In this document: positions 26,001-35,934 of the stretch, piece after piece
Layout of the letters: each line of letters starts with the position of its first letter
Position numbering within the stretch: position 1 is the first letter of the stretch
Assembly: GCA_029066805.1 (NCBI GenBank)
Contig: JAIEFT010000028.1
Span: 1-55,148 of the forward strand
Source: Clostridiales bacterium
GTDB taxonomy: Bacteria; Bacillota; Clostridia; Christensenellales; Pumilibacteraceae
Length of the DNA: 55,148 nt
Direction: 5' to 3'
Notes under the pieces: generated by a model
Told to the model about the DNA's origin: nothing
The model's input: only the letters and a program-made list of their open reading frames with translations
Database searches by the model: none
Position numbers and translations under genes: made by a program

Positions 26001-26519
26001 TCAAAGACTTATAGTGTTTTCGTCGTCGCGGATTAAGTTAACGTTGAATATGAATAACCTGCGTGTGATAAAGTTGTATACAAATACTATAAGCTGAACT
26101 ATCAGCTTGACTACCCATATATTGCCACCCAGTAAGTCGTAACCGATCCAGCTGCCGAGCGACGTTAATCCCAAACCGATCGCGGAAAAGAATAGGAATT
26201 TTAAAAATCCGTATTTATTTTTGCCGACATTGCCGTATTTGAATACGAAAATCGAAGATAGCAAGTAATTAACAAGTATAGCCGAAATGTAGCCTATGAC
26301 GGTGGCTGTTATGTATACCGAAAATTGCGGGGAATACGGTGTGCCTCCGACAGTTGCGCCAGAAAACACACCCCAAAAACCATCGTAATGTTCGTGCCCG
26401 TACGCATACAAAAACACAGCGGTCAACAGAAAGTCAACCGCATTTGACGCTAAACCCACAGCGACGGATTTCAAAAATTCCAGCGTTGTTTGTTTTTTTA
26501 AAAAATCAATGATTTTCAT
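26001..26519 (-). CDS. GtrA family membrane protein
   Basis: The 172-residue protein has four hydrophobic segments (about residues 15-38, 68-92, 102-124, 131-153) with the spacing and charged ends of the GtrA/DPMS family, whose members are linked to translocation of lipid-linked sugars or to cell-surface glycosylation. It lies 15 bp downstream of the glycerophosphodiesterase gene on the same strand and probably shares its transcript. No strong ribosome binding site is visible before the ATG. Confidence 0.75.
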   Translation of the reverse strand: MKIIDFLKKQTTLEFLKSVAVGLASNAVDFLLTAVFLYAYGHEHYDGFWGVFSGATVGGTPYSPQFSVYITATVIGYISAILVNYLLSSIFVFKYGNVGKNKYGFLKFLFFSAIGLGLTSLGSWIGYDLLGGNIWVVKLIVQLIVFVYNFITRRLFIFNVNLIRDDENTISL

Positions 26520-26534
26520 GCGTACAATACTGTG

Positions 26535-27287
26535 CTAATTGGTAGATTCGCTGTTTTTGTCGCGGGGGATAAACCCTTCAAATATATAATTGTCGCAGAA
26601 CTTGAGCGCCTTTTGTGCTTCCAGTTCGCTACGTACAGTCCAAGCAACAACAGGCAGCCCTGCGGCAGTCACGTACTTGTTAGGTAGATTCGTCACTTTA
26701 TACGCGATAAATCCGGGGTGCGAGATGTCGTTATACTTAAGCTTTTTAAGCCGCTTTTTTTCCCGTCTGGGCACGTCGATATCGTTGTGGTGGAAGTATG
26801 ACGAAAGCTGTCCGCGAGTGATGTGCGGCGCATTCTTGTAGAAGTAGTGCATAGATTGCGGGTCAAACGACTCTACGGCATAATCGCCGTTATACGACTT
26901 GAGCATTTCTATGATTTTTTCTTCTAATGCAAAAGACTGTTCGGCTTTTTTTATTTCTATCAAAAGGGGAACTTTGCCGTTTACCGTCTCTAACACTTGT
27001 TCCAGAGTGGGAATGGTGCAGTCTGTCTTGAGTAAGCGGATATCGCTAAGCTCCGCCGCCTTAAGCGTGGATACATAACCGTCACGGTTGGTCATTCTAC
27101 TCAATTTTTCATCGTGAAAAACAATCACGGTTTGGTCGTCTATAATACGAACGTCCAATTCTATGGCAAAACCGTGCTTTACGGAATTTTCAAAAGCAGG
27201 GAGTGAGTTTTCGGGAATATTATCTGTATCGTGCAAGCCACGATGCGCTATGGGCTTATCAAGCACCCATGAAGTTTTAGTTTCCAT
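26535..27287 (-). CDS. Glycerophosphodiester phosphodiesterase
   Basis: The 250-residue enzyme hydrolyses glycerophosphodiesters, products of phospholipid turnover. It shows the GDPD signature: AHRGLHDTDNIPENSLPAF near the N-terminus with the catalytic His-Arg, ELDVRIIDDQTVIVFHD near residues 44-60 with metal-binding Glu/Asp and the second histidine, then EIKK and a C-terminal VVAWTV. No signal peptide is seen, so it acts in the cytoplasm. I take the ATG at 27287 rather than a TTG three codons earlier, because the TTG overlaps the predicted -10 box. There is no Shine-Dalgarno sequence; the leader would be 0-2 nt. Confidence 0.92.
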   Translation of the reverse strand: METKTSWVLDKPIAHRGLHDTDNIPENSLPAFENSVKHGFAIELDVRIIDDQTVIVFHDEKLSRMTNRDGYVSTLKAAELSDIRLLKTDCTIPTLEQVLETVNGKVPLLIEIKKAEQSFALEEKIIEMLKSYNGDYAVESFDPQSMHYFYKNAPHITRGQLSSYFHHNDIDVPRREKKRLKKLKYNDISHPGFIAYKVTNLPNKYVTAAGLPVVAWTVRSELEAQKALKFCDNYIFEGFIPRDKNSESTN

Positions 27288-27295
27288 ACTAATCA

Positions 27296-27324
27296 ATTAT
27301 ATCATCTTTGAATTTATTTTACAA
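27296..27324 (-). promoter_or_regulatory. Promoter of the glycerophosphodiesterase operon, nearly leaderless
   Basis: On the minus strand: TTGTAA (27324-27319), 17-bp spacer, TATAAT (27301-27296) with extended TG. The ATG at 27287 is 9 nt beyond the -10 box, so little or no leader is expected. Confidence 0.7.
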
Positions 27325-27393
27325 TAGTTTTTCGATAACTTTACTGAAAATAGTGGTAATTTAATTAATTTTTAAGTGATTTGGTAAAAATAT

Positions 27394-27422
27394 TTGCTGT
27401 TTTGCGTAGCTTATGATATACT
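27394..27422 (+). promoter_or_regulatory. Promoter of lepA-hemW, predicted to give a leaderless mRNA
   Basis: TTGCTG (27394-27399), 17-bp spacer, TATACT (27417-27422) with extended TG. The lepA ATG begins 7 nt after the last base of the -10 box. Confidence 0.75.
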
Positions 27423-27428
27423 TTAAGT

Positions 27429-29234
27429 ATGGACAGACAAAAATTTATTCGCAATTTTTGTATAATCGCTCACATCGATCATGGAAAATCGACGCTTGCG
27501 GATAGGCTTATGGAGGCGACGGCTACGCTTACAAAACGCGAACTTTCCGATCAAATGCTTGACAGTATGGATATCGAGCGTGAGCGCGGTATCACAATCA
27601 AGCTTACGCCCGTAAGAATGTTTTACGAGTATAACGGCGAACGCTACACGTTTAACCTTATCGATACGCCGGGGCATGTTGACTTTACGTATGAGGTGTC
27701 GCGCTCGCTTGCGGCTTGCGAGGGCGCGGTGCTCGTTGTGGACGCAGCGCAGGGCGTGGAAGCTCAAACGCTTGCCAACGTGTACCTTGCGCTAGACAAC
27801 AATCTCGAGATTGTGCCTGTCATAAACAAAATCGATTTGCCCGCCGCCCGTCCCGACGAGGTAAAAAAGGAGATAGAGGATATTATCGGTCTGCCCGCAG
27901 ACGAAGCGCCGTGCATTTCCGCTAAAGAGGGAATTAATATCGACGCAGTGCTCCGCGCCATAGCCGAGCAAGTCCCGCCGCCGCATGGGGATAACGGCAA
28001 ACCGCTTAAGGCGCTGATTTTCGATTCATATTACGATAACTACAAAGGCGCGGTTTGTCTTATCCGTGTTATCGACGGCTCGGCAAAGGCAGGCGACCGC
28101 ATTACCATGATGTCTAACGGCAAGGTGTACGATGTAACCGAAGTGGGAGTGTTTCAGCCCAAGCCCGTGCCGATTGAATGCTTGTCGGCAGGCGACGTCG
28201 GTTATTTGTGTGCGTCCATAAAATCAATTGCCGATACTGCGCCCGGGGACACTATTACTTATGCCAATAATCCCACGGCTGAGCCGTGCCCCGGCTACAA
28301 AAAAGTTAAGCCTGTCGTTTACAGCGGTATATATCCTGCCGACGGCTCAAAATACGAGGACCTAAAGGACGCTTTAGAGCGGCTAAAGCTCAACGACGCG
28401 TCGTTGTTTTATGAGCCGGAAACGTCATCTGCGCTCGGCTTCGGTTTTCGTTGCGGATTTTTGGGACTTCTGCATATGGAAATAATCGAGGAACGACTTG
28501 AGCGTGAGTTCGATCTTGATATAATAACAACTGCGCCGGGCGTTGTTTACAAGGTTTACACAAGTGGTGGTATGGTCGAAGTAACCAACCCGTCCAATCT
28601 TCCGCCCGCGGGTGAAATCGATTATATGGAAGAGCCCGTTGTAACTGCTTCGATATACACGCCGCCCGAGTACATCGGTCCTATTATGGAGCTTTGTCAA
28701 GACAAGCGCGGCGAGTACATCAACATGACTTATATAGAAAAAACGCGCGTGCTCATCACTTACACTATGCCGCTTAACGAGATTGTGTATGACTTTTTTG
28801 ACGGGCTTAAAAGTCGCTCGCGCGGGTATGCGAGTTTCGATTACGAGCAGGATGGCTATCGCAAGAGCGATTTGGTCAAGCTGGACATCATGCTCAACGG
28901 CGATATTTGCGACGCGCTCAGCATAATTGTACACCGTGATAAGGCGTACTCGCGCGGTCGAGCAATGGCGGAAAAGCTTAAGGACGTTATTCCGCGCAAG
29001 CTGTTTGAAATTCCCATTCAAGCGGCTATCGGTGGCAAAGTAATTGCACGCGAGACGATTAAGGCGTTACGCAAAGATGTTTTGGCTAAGTGCTACGGCG
29101 GCGACGTAACGCGCAAAAAGAAGCTTTTGGAAAAGCAGAAGGAAGGCAAAAAGCGCATGCGCCAGTTCGGTACTGTTGAAATCCCGTCAGAAGCGTTTAT
29201 GTCTGTTCTTAAACTCGATAACGATAAAAAATGA
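27429..29234 (+). CDS. lepA: Elongation factor 4 (LepA)
   Basis: The 601-residue GTPase acts on the ribosome, with proposed roles in back-translocation and initiation/assembly. G motifs are [14 protein letters not shown] (near residues 13-26), DTPGHVDF (near 79-86) and NKIDLP (near 133-138); EF-G-like domains and the LepA-specific C-terminal domain with PRQLFE-like [16 protein letters not shown] near 523-538 follow. No Shine-Dalgarno sequence is present and the ATG sits at the predicted transcription start. The stop overlaps the hemW start as ATGA. Confidence 0.97.
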   Translation: MDRQKFIRNFCIIAHIDHGKSTLADRLMEATATLTKRELSDQMLDSMDIERERGITIKLTPVRMFYEYNGERYTFNLIDTPGHVDFTYEVSRSLAACEGAVLVVDAAQGVEAQTLANVYLALDNNLEIVPVINKIDLPAARPDEVKKEIEDIIGLPADEAPCISAKEGINIDAVLRAIAEQVPPPHGDNGKPLKALIFDSYYDNYKGAVCLIRVIDGSAKAGDRITMMSNGKVYDVTEVGVFQPKPVPIECLSAGDVGYLCASIKSIADTAPGDTITYANNPTAEPCPGYKKVKPVVYSGIYPADGSKYEDLKDALERLKLNDASLFYEPETSSALGFGFRCGFLGLLHMEIIEERLEREFDLDIITTAPGVVYKVYTSGGMVEVTNPSNLPPAGEIDYMEEPVVTASIYTPPEYIGPIMELCQDKRGEYINMTYIEKTRVLITYTMPLNEIVYDFFDGLKSRSRGYASFDYEQDGYRKSDLVKLDIMLNGDICDALSIIVHRDKAYSRGRAMAEKLKDVIPRKLFEIPIQAAIGGKVIARETIKALRKDVLAKCYGGDVTRKKKLLEKQKEGKKRMRQFGTVEIPSEAFMSVLKLDNDKK

Positions 29235-30334
29235 CAATAAGCGGCAAAACACACGGCGTATATATTCACGTGCCGTTTTGCAAGGCTAAGTGCAAATACT
29301 GCGCGTTTATATCCACGCCCGATTTTTCGTTGCAAAAATCGTATGTAGCCGCATTGATTGAAGAAATTAAGACAAGTCCGCTAGTCGGCAGCGCTGTAGA
29401 TAGTATTTACATTGGCGGTGGAACTCCGTCGTGTCTGTATCGTGGAGGGATCGCCGAGATACTTGCAGCAGTAAAAAGCAGCTTTATTGTAGCGGATGAC
29501 GCAGAAATCACATCGGAATGTAATCCGGAAAGCGTAGATGAAGCGTTTGTCGACGAATGTAAAAATTCCGGCGTAAACAGAATCAGCATGGGTTTGCAAT
29601 CGTGCGGCAACGATGTTTTGCGCGCATGCGGCAGAATTCACACTTTCGAACAGTACGAGGATGCAATTGCGATTTTATCCGAGCGATTTGACAACATATC
29701 ATCGGACATTATTTTGGGTTTGCCGATGCAAAAGCTGAGCGATATAGATGAGTCAATAAAAAGCATGACCTGCGTAAAACATATTTCCATGTACGCGCTG
29801 GCTGTTGAGCACGGCACGCCGCTGTATACAGATGGATACAGTGTAGATGACGATATGATCGCCGATTGGTACGAATATGCGTGCGCAAAACTTTCGGATA
29901 TTGGTTTTTACCGTTACGAAGTCAGCAATTTTGCCAAAAGCGGTTACGAGAGTAAACACAACAAAAAATACTGGAGTTGTATGCCGTATATAGGATTCGG
30001 TGTGGCGGCACACGGATATGACGGCGAGCGTACACGTTTTTTGCACGGGGATGATATTATCGAATATATCAGCTCGCCTAAAGCGGAAAGCTACACGCTT
30101 ACCGACAAAGATATGTACAACGAGTATATAATGCTGCGGTTGCGCACCGAAAATGGAATTGTGCTGAGCGATTTTACGGGTCGATTCGGATATGACTTTT
30201 ACGAGCGCAACAAAGATATTATAGACAAGCTAAAGCGCGAAAAACTGATTGTTTGCCGCGACGGCGCTATCGCGATTGCGCCGGAAAGAATGTTTGTGAT
30301 GAATACGATCATCGAGCAGTTGATGCTTGACTGA
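29231..30334 (+). CDS. hemW: Radical SAM heme chaperone HemW
   Basis: The 367-residue protein begins [18 protein letters not shown], with the radical SAM CxxxCxxC cysteines, then GGGTPS (near 60-65) and ECNPES. These place it in the HemN/HemW group; the CxxxCxxCAF form and the length favour HemW, which inserts heme into proteins, over true coproporphyrinogen dehydrogenase. The C-terminal HemN domain is present. Coupling to lepA by a 4-nt overlap is a common arrangement in Bacillota, where the next genes are usually hrcA-grpE-dnaK-dnaJ, as here apart from one insertion. Confidence 0.93.
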   Translation: MTISGKTHGVYIHVPFCKAKCKYCAFISTPDFSLQKSYVAALIEEIKTSPLVGSAVDSIYIGGGTPSCLYRGGIAEILAAVKSSFIVADDAEITSECNPESVDEAFVDECKNSGVNRISMGLQSCGNDVLRACGRIHTFEQYEDAIAILSERFDNISSDIILGLPMQKLSDIDESIKSMTCVKHISMYALAVEHGTPLYTDGYSVDDDMIADWYEYACAKLSDIGFYRYEVSNFAKSGYESKHNKKYWSCMPYIGFGVAAHGYDGERTRFLHGDDIIEYISSPKAESYTLTDKDMYNEYIMLRLRTENGIVLSDFTGRFGYDFYERNKDIIDKLKREKLIVCRDGAIAIAPERMFVMNTIIEQLMLD

Positions 30335-30355
30335 AGCTACGTATTTTGGTATAGT
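30327..30355 (+). promoter_or_regulatory. Promoter of the DUF3267 gene, predicted to give a leaderless mRNA
   Basis: TTGACT (30327-30332), overlapping the hemW stop, 17-bp spacer, TATAGT (30350-30355) with extended TG. The ATG at 30362 is 7 nt from the end of the -10 box. Confidence 0.75.
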
Positions 30356-30361
30356 GTGATT

Positions 30362-30943
30362 ATGAAAAACGTTTACGACTACAAAGCGATAAATAGATTG
30401 GATCTGTCCGATCCCAAGTTCAAAATGCTGAATAAACTCAATATATTTGCATTTATCACAATATTAGTCAGTTGTGTTGTTGGCATTTCTCTCAACTACT
30501 TTTTACGTATGGCAGGGCAACCCGGTGGAATGTACTTTATTTACATTCTCATAGGCGTTGTGTTGTGTTTGATATATCCATATTTTCACGAATTTGCGCA
30601 CGCATTTGCTATAGTTATTTCCCGCGGAAAAAAGCCTTGCATCAAGTTCGGGAAGTTTGCGGCGTACTGCGGTTCGCCGGATATTATATTCACAAAGGCT
30701 CAATACTTCTTTGCTGCGTCGTTTCCGTTCGTTTTTTTCTGTGCCGTGCTTATTCCGTTGTGTGTATATCTGCCTGCGGAGTATTTTGTGCTGCCGTTTA
30801 TGCCGCTTATGTACAACGTATTCGGAAGCGTTGCCGACTATTTTATGATATATGTGGTTCTTTCCAGCCCCAAACGCGGCATAGTGGTGGATTGCGGGAC
30901 GGATATTGTTATTTATGTACCTGGTAACTGCGAAGCAAATTGA
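30362..30943 (+). CDS. DUF3267-type putative membrane zinc metalloprotease
   Basis: The 193-residue protein has four hydrophobic segments (roughly residues 23-44, 57-75, 118-138 and 142-165). An HEFAH motif (HExxH, near residue 80) sits at the end of the second one, as in DUF3267 and other integral membrane zincins. A KPCIKFGKFAAYC segment follows. The family is poorly characterised; intramembrane proteolysis is an inference from the motif. The start is the ATG at 30362; an upstream GTG in frame lies at the edge of the -10 box. It separates hemW from the hrcA operon and has its own promoter. Confidence 0.72.
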   Translation: MKNVYDYKAINRLDLSDPKFKMLNKLNIFAFITILVSCVVGISLNYFLRMAGQPGGMYFIYILIGVVLCLIYPYFHEFAHAFAIVISRGKKPCIKFGKFAAYCGSPDIIFTKAQYFFAASFPFVFFCAVLIPLCVYLPAEYFVLPFMPLMYNVFGSVADYFMIYVVLSSPKRGIVVDCGTDIVIYVPGNCEAN

Positions 30944-31034
30944 TTTGATTTTATAATATTGTGCATATGCTGTATTTAAAAAATACTTATCATACTATTT
31001 TTAGAAAACAGCATGATATTTTTTGAAAAAATGA

Positions 31035-31063
31035 TTGACAAAGGTATGTTCTTATGGTAAACT
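31035..31063 (+). promoter_or_regulatory. Promoter of the hrcA heat-shock operon
   Basis: Consensus TTGACA (31035-31040), 17-bp spacer, TAAACT (31058-31063) with extended TG. The predicted start (about 31070) falls inside the CIRCE element. Confidence 0.82.
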
Positions 31064-31067
31064 TATT

Positions 31068-31094
31068 TTAGCACTCTATGGCAGAGTTTGCTAA
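31068..31094 (+). promoter_or_regulatory. CIRCE operator (HrcA binding site)
   Basis: TTAGCACTC, nine bases, then GTTTGCTAA. The left arm matches CIRCE exactly and the right arm matches 7 of 9 bases of GAGTGCTAA. Location over the transcription start of hrcA fits autorepression by HrcA. Confidence 0.9.
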
Positions 31095-31114
31095 TTCGTA
31101 AGCGAAGTCGTAAA

Positions 31115-32203
31115 ATGGGTTTGACGAGCAGAAAAGAAAAAATACTTCAAGCAGTTGTGGACGGTTATATCGAGAACTGTCAGCCCGTTTCCAGTTCGGA
31201 AATCAGGGAGAAGCATTTGCCCGCTCTGTCGTCCGCAACCATTCGCAACGAGATGGCGGCGCTCGAGGAGATGGGGTATTTGACACAGCTTCACACCTCG
31301 TCGGGAAGAGTGCCCACAGCGGAAGCGTACAGGCTGTATGTGGAAAAGCTTATGCCGCGTCGTAAGCTTACGCGGTCGGAGCTTAAGATAGTAAAACGGT
31401 ACTTTAATAAAAAAATCACAGAGCTGGACGACGTGCTTAAAAGTACGGCTAAGGTTATATCCGAGATTACCAATCTGACGTCGGTTGCATATGTGCAAAA
31501 TCCGGATGACGCGACAATACTCAATATTCGTATAGTCCGCATAACGGATTCCTCGGCGCTTATCATTATTGTAACTAACATGGGCGTACTTAAAGACGCT
31601 ACGGTTCATATAGGCAACGGAGTTACGGACGAGTATTGCGATCAGGCTTCACAGTTTGTTACACAAGCGTTTTCGGGGCATAAAATCAGTGAAATCAACA
31701 ATAAACCTAACAAACTTGTCAAGCAGGTAAAAAAGGAGTACGAGCGTGTATTTTCCACGCTGCTCAAAATTTTTAAGAGCTATTCGCATGAGGACATGTT
31801 TTCGGACATTGTACTGGAGGGTAGCGCTAAAATCCTCGAGCAACCCGAGTACGCCAATCTGAAAAAAGCCAAGGCGATGTTGGAATTTTTGGACGCCAAG
31901 GAAGAGCTTGTTCCGGTTCTGCAAAACTCGGACGACATGAACATTACGTTTAAAATAGGTAAGGACAACGAGATCCGAGACGGTATGCCGGAATGTGCCA
32001 TAGTGACCGCTACATATAATATAGGCGGCGTTACGGTTGGCAATGCCGGAGTTATCGGACCTATCCGCATGGATTACAGTAAGGTTGTTTCCGTGCTGGA
32101 TTATTTGTCAAGAACCGTGCAAATGTTGCCGGCTGGCGAGAGTTCGCAAGGCGAAAGCACGGAAGAATATAGTTCGTCGGTAACTTCCGATACGGACGAA
32201 TAA
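31115..32203 (+). CDS. hrcA: Heat-inducible transcription repressor HrcA
   Basis: The 362-residue repressor controls the dnaK and often groE operons. The N-terminal winged helix (SRKEKILQAVVDGYIENCQPVSS, then SATIRNEMAALEEMGYL) is followed by the HSSGRVPT-like TSSGRVPTAEAYRLYV motif near residues 61-76 and the GAF-like core. I choose the ATG at 31115, giving MGLTSRKEK; the in-frame TTG at 31088 lies within the CIRCE element. The acidic serine-rich tail (last 20 residues) is not conserved. First gene of hrcA-grpE-dnaK-dnaJ. Confidence 0.95.
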   Translation: MGLTSRKEKILQAVVDGYIENCQPVSSSEIREKHLPALSSATIRNEMAALEEMGYLTQLHTSSGRVPTAEAYRLYVEKLMPRRKLTRSELKIVKRYFNKKITELDDVLKSTAKVISEITNLTSVAYVQNPDDATILNIRIVRITDSSALIIIVTNMGVLKDATVHIGNGVTDEYCDQASQFVTQAFSGHKISEINNKPNKLVKQVKKEYERVFSTLLKIFKSYSHEDMFSDIVLEGSAKILEQPEYANLKKAKAMLEFLDAKEELVPVLQNSDDMNITFKIGKDNEIRDGMPECAIVTATYNIGGVTVGNAGVIGPIRMDYSKVVSVLDYLSRTVQMLPAGESSQGESTEEYSSSVTSDTDE

Positions 32204-32225
32204 AAATTTTTGGACGGAGGACATA

Positions 32226-32783
32226 ATGGACGAAAAGACGAGAGAGCGCACCCGTGAGCTGCCGATTGTAGAGGTTTCGCAGGAAGACTACAAAGCCATG
32301 CAAAACCAGATTGCAACCGCCACTCAAAACCTTAGCATAGCGCAAGCTATTGCAGTAAAGGAAAAAGCAAAATCGGAAGAGCTTTCTAACTTGGTCAATC
32401 GTATGCAGGCGGACTTTGACAACTACCGCAAGCGCATGAACGAGAGCAACAAAAAGCTCAAAGAGGACGGGATTTGCGCCGTGCTCGAAAAGATTATTCC
32501 TGAGCTTGACGTGCTGAAGCAGGCTATTCAGACAATTACGGACGAAAAGGTTGCAGAGGGCGTTAAAATGATTTATCGTCGTATGGTGGACGTACTTACA
32601 TCGTTCGGTGTGGAAGAAATCCCTGCGCTTGGTCAGCAGTTCGATCCCAACCTTCACAACGCGGTAATGCAGACAAAAACGACAGACCCGAGCAAAGTCA
32701 ATATGATAGTCGAGGTCTACAACAAGGGCTACAAATTGGGCGACCGCATATTAAGACACAGTATTGTGCGCGTTGCCAATTAG
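32226..32783 (+). CDS. grpE: Nucleotide exchange factor GrpE
   Basis: GrpE releases ADP from DnaK. The 185-residue protein has a long N-terminal coiled coil (about residues 20-75), the conserved DFDNYRKRM segment near residue 63 and the C-terminal beta domain with FDPNLHNAVM, VEVYNKGYKLGDRILRHSIV near 140-183. GGAGG precedes the ATG. It is cotranscribed with hrcA (22-bp gap) and dnaK. Confidence 0.96.
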   Translation: MDEKTRERTRELPIVEVSQEDYKAMQNQIATATQNLSIAQAIAVKEKAKSEELSNLVNRMQADFDNYRKRMNESNKKLKEDGICAVLEKIIPELDVLKQAIQTITDEKVAEGVKMIYRRMVDVLTSFGVEEIPALGQQFDPNLHNAVMQTKTTDPSKVNMIVEVYNKGYKLGDRILRHSIVRVAN

Positions 32784-32827
32784 AGCATATTTACTTAGTT
32801 TAAAAACATTTTTTGGAGGATTCATTT

Positions 32828-34636
32828 ATGGGCAAAATCATTGGTATCGACTTAGGTACTACCAATTCATGTGTGGCGGTGTTGGAAGGCGGCGAGCCCG
32901 TTGTTATTCCCAATGCAGAAGGCGGCCGCACAACCCCTTCCGTCGTCGGTTTTGCAAAAGACGGCGAAAGACTTGTAGGTCAGGTTGCAAAGCGTCAGGC
33001 TGTTGCCAATCCCGACAGAACCATCATATCGATCAAGCGCGATATGGGTACGGCAAGAAAGGTCAATATTGACAAAAAGGATTACTCGCCGCAAGAAATT
33101 TCCGCTATGATTCTTACCAAGCTCAAGAAGGACGCGGAAGCATACCTCGGCGAGCCCGTTACGCAGGCTGTTATTACCGTTCCCGCGTACTTCAACGACT
33201 CCCAACGTCAGGCAACCAAGGACGCTGGCAAAATCGCAGGTCTCGAAGTTCTTCGTATTATTAACGAGCCCACAGCGGCAGCGCTTGCTTATGGTCTCGA
33301 CAAGGGGCAAGGCTCTAGTCAAAAGGTATTCATTTACGACCTTGGCGGCGGTACGTTCGATATTTCCATTCTTGAAATAGGCGACGGTGTGTTCGAAGTT
33401 GTTGCAACCTCGGGCGACACACATCTCGGCGGTGACGACTTTGACCAAGTAATCATCGACTACCTCGTTCAGGAATTCAAGAACGATCAGGGTATTGATC
33501 TCAGCAAAGACCGTATGGCTATGCAGAGACTTAAAGAAGCTGCCGAAAAGGCGAAAATCGACCTTTCGGGCACTCAAAAGACTACTGTCAGCCTTCCTTT
33601 CATCACGGCCGACGCGACCGGTCCTAAGCACTTGGAATACGAAATCACTCGCGCCAAGTTTGAAGCGCTGTCCCAGCGCCTTGTAGACCGCTCGATCGAG
33701 CTTACCAAAAAAGCTATGGCGGACGCGCACTACACCAACAACGATATCGACAAGGTTATCATGGTCGGTGGTTCAACGCGTATTCCCGCGGTTGTGGAGG
33801 CTGTCCGCAAGCTTTCCGGCAAAGAGCCGTTCAAGGGCATTAACCCCGACGAATGTGTTGCCGTAGGTGCTGCTATTCAAGGCGGTGTTCTTGCAGGCGA
33901 GGTTAAGGATGTATTGCTTCTTGACGTTACGCCGCTTTCGCTCGGTATCGAAACTGTCGGCGGTATATTCACCAAGCTTATTCCGAGAAACACTACAATC
34001 CCGACCAAAAAGTCGCAGGTGTTCTCCACGGCTACAGATAATCAGCCGTCGGTCGATATTCACGTTTTGCAGGGCGAGCGCGAAATCGCTGCACACAACA
34101 AGACTCTTGCACGCTTCGAGCTCGGCGGCATTCCGCCTGCACCGCGTGGCGTCCCTCAAATCGAGGTTACTTTCGATATTGACGCCAACGGCATAGTGCA
34201 CGTATCGGCTAAGGACAAGGGTACAGGCAAGGAACAACGCGTTACCGTTACAGCATCCACAAACCTTACCGAATCGCAAATTCAGCAGGCTATTAAGGAC
34301 GCCGAAAAGTTTGCGGAAGAGGACGCACAGCGCAAAGAGGTTGTGGAAGCAAAGAACCAAGCCGATATGCTTGTATTCTCCATCGAGAAGTTCTTGCGCG
34401 AAAACGGCGACACCATCACGGCAGAGCAGAAAGACGAGCTCAACAAGGAAATGGCTAACGTACGCGAAGTCATTAAGACCGAAGAACTCGAAGCCATTCG
34501 CGACGCGGTGGAAACCTTGCAAAAGCTGTCCAACGACATCTTCTCCAAGCTTTATGAAAACAACGCTACTCCTCCCGAGGAAGACGTTGTTGTGGATAAC
34601 GCAGAGGTTGTCGACGACGGCGAAAATAATAACTAA
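32828..34636 (+). CDS. dnaK: Chaperone DnaK (Hsp70)
   Basis: The 602-residue chaperone begins [18 protein letters not shown], with the phosphate-1 motif, then [14 protein letters not shown] (phosphate-2) and the adenosine motif [10 protein letters not shown]. The substrate-binding domain begins after the [14 protein letters not shown] linker (near residue 370). The shorter nucleotide-binding domain is typical of Gram-positive DnaK. GGAGG lies 9 nt before the ATG; a TTG five codons earlier overlaps that site and is rejected. The acidic C-terminus is normal. Confidence 0.97.
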   Translation: MGKIIGIDLGTTNSCVAVLEGGEPVVIPNAEGGRTTPSVVGFAKDGERLVGQVAKRQAVANPDRTIISIKRDMGTARKVNIDKKDYSPQEISAMILTKLKKDAEAYLGEPVTQAVITVPAYFNDSQRQATKDAGKIAGLEVLRIINEPTAAALAYGLDKGQGSSQKVFIYDLGGGTFDISILEIGDGVFEVVATSGDTHLGGDDFDQVIIDYLVQEFKNDQGIDLSKDRMAMQRLKEAAEKAKIDLSGTQKTTVSLPFITADATGPKHLEYEITRAKFEALSQRLVDRSIELTKKAMADAHYTNNDIDKVIMVGGSTRIPAVVEAVRKLSGKEPFKGINPDECVAVGAAIQGGVLAGEVKDVLLLDVTPLSLGIETVGGIFTKLIPRNTTIPTKKSQVFSTATDNQPSVDIHVLQGEREIAAHNKTLARFELGGIPPAPRGVPQIEVTFDIDANGIVHVSAKDKGTGKEQRVTVTASTNLTESQIQQAIKDAEKFAEEDAQRKEVVEAKNQADMLVFSIEKFLRENGDTITAEQKDELNKEMANVREVIKTEELEAIRDAVETLQKLSNDIFSKLYENNATPPEEDVVVDNAEVVDDGENNN

Positions 34637-34656
34637 TAGTAAGTAGTACAATATCA

Positions 34657-34688
34657 GCAACAGGAGTCGAAATTTCGGCTCTTGTTGC
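34657..34688 (+). terminator. Hairpin between dnaK and dnaJ
   Basis: GCAACAGGAGTCGAAA pairs with TTTCGGCTCTTGTTGC (16 positions, two of them G-T). It is followed by GGTATTATATT rather than a T run, so it may be an attenuator or an RNA-stability hairpin that lowers dnaJ relative to dnaK. Confidence 0.55.
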
Positions 34689-34777
34689 GGTATTATATTA
34701 ATAATATCGTTCGATTGGATATTTCCGGCTTTGCCGTTAACTATACGAAGAGTGCGGAATATCTTGCGGAGTAAAGA

Positions 34778-35878
34778 ATGGCTAAGAATTTTTATGAAGT
34801 ATTGGGTGTGAGCAAAACAGCCAATGACGACGAGCTTAAATCTGCTTTTCGTAAATTGGCGCGTCAGTATCACCCCGACCTGCATCCCGGCGACGAAGCA
34901 GCAGCTAACAAATTCAAGGAAGTAAACGAAGCGTACGAAACGCTTTCCGACCCGCAAAAGCGTGCCGAGTACGACGCTGCTCAAGCGGGTGGTGGTGGCG
35001 CTGCGGGCGCAGGCGCTGGCGGTCCCGGCGGAGCGCGTGGCAACAGCTTCTTTGACGAGTTTGTCAATATGTTCGGCAACGAGCATCATGCCGGCGGTGG
35101 TGCGCACGGCGGTGGCGGCGATATAAGTCTTAACGTAACGCTTACTTTTGAGGAAGCGGCATACGGCACGCAAAAGGAGATAACCGTAAATAGGTTTGAG
35201 CCTTGCGCAGCATGTCGCGGCACGGGCGCTAAGGGCGGTACGCAGTTTGTCAAGTGTACAAACTGCGGCGGCTCTGGTAAAGTTCGGTACGCTCAAGAAA
35301 CGCCGTTTGGCAGGGTCGTCAGTATGAAGCCGTGTAACGTCTGCGGCGGTAGCGGCAGAATTATAAAAGAGCCTTGTCCGTCGTGTGGCGGGCGCGGTTC
35401 GTTGCGCAAAAATTCCAACCTGCGCATAACATTCCCTGCCGGCATAGAACCCAATCAAATTCTTACCATTCCCAACGAGGGCGAGCGCACAAGGACGGGT
35501 GCAAAAGCGGGAAATCTTATTCTTAATATTACGGTATTGCCTCACAAGCTTTTCCGTCGTAAGGGTTTGGATTTGCTTGTTGATATTCCCGTGGCGTTTA
35601 CGCAAGCGCTTATGGGCGATAAGGTACTTGTACCTACGCTCAAAGGCAATAAAATTGCGTTCACTCTACCCGAAGGCGCGCAGAGCGGTATGACCTTCAA
35701 GCTGAAAGAGCAGGGCTTGGAAAATCCCAAGAAACAGCTTAAAGGCGATTTGCTTGTTACAATAGATATTGAATTGCCCAAAAATCTTTCCAAAGAACAG
35801 CGGCAAAAAATCAAAGAGCTTCACGAAAGCTTAAAACCCGAACAGTACGACAAAGCTCGGGAATTCTTGAAAAAGTAA
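34778..35878 (+). CDS. dnaJ: Chaperone DnaJ (Hsp40)
   Basis: The 366-residue type I DnaJ has an N-terminal J domain with the HPD tripeptide (YHPDLHPGD, near residues 30-38), a glycine-rich linker (near 70-113), four zinc-finger repeats [24 protein letters not shown] and CPSCGGRG (near 140-210), and the C-terminal substrate-binding domains. It stimulates DnaK ATPase. The gap to dnaK (141 bp) holds a hairpin; TTGCGGAGTAAAG precedes the ATG. Confidence 0.96.
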   Translation: MAKNFYEVLGVSKTANDDELKSAFRKLARQYHPDLHPGDEAAANKFKEVNEAYETLSDPQKRAEYDAAQAGGGGAAGAGAGGPGGARGNSFFDEFVNMFGNEHHAGGGAHGGGGDISLNVTLTFEEAAYGTQKEITVNRFEPCAACRGTGAKGGTQFVKCTNCGGSGKVRYAQETPFGRVVSMKPCNVCGGSGRIIKEPCPSCGGRGSLRKNSNLRITFPAGIEPNQILTIPNEGERTRTGAKAGNLILNITVLPHKLFRRKGLDLLVDIPVAFTQALMGDKVLVPTLKGNKIAFTLPEGAQSGMTFKLKEQGLENPKKQLKGDLLVTIDIELPKNLSKEQRQKIKELHESLKPEQYDKAREFLKK

Positions 35879-35894
35879 ATTATATCACGCAATG

Positions 35895-35913
35895 CCGCCG
35901 AACTTTTCGGCGG
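35895..35913 (+). terminator. Short GC-rich hairpin between dnaJ and ackA
   Basis: CCGCCGAA-CTT-TTCGGCGG followed by TTGTTTG. Probably a moderate terminator of the heat-shock operon. Confidence 0.7.
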
Positions 35914-35934
35914 TTGTTTGCGTTTGGAGGTACT

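Noticed and set aside
32867-33730. A 287-codon minus-strand frame opposite dnaK
   Set aside because: It is fully inside dnaK and shows no family motif or ribosome binding site.
33773-35605. A 610-codon open frame on the minus strand opposite dnaK and dnaJ
   Set aside because: It crosses the 3' end of dnaK, the gap and most of dnaJ, both certain genes. It has no ribosome binding site or recognisable domain and is rich in Cys, Arg and Phe, as expected from the mirror image of biased coding sequence.
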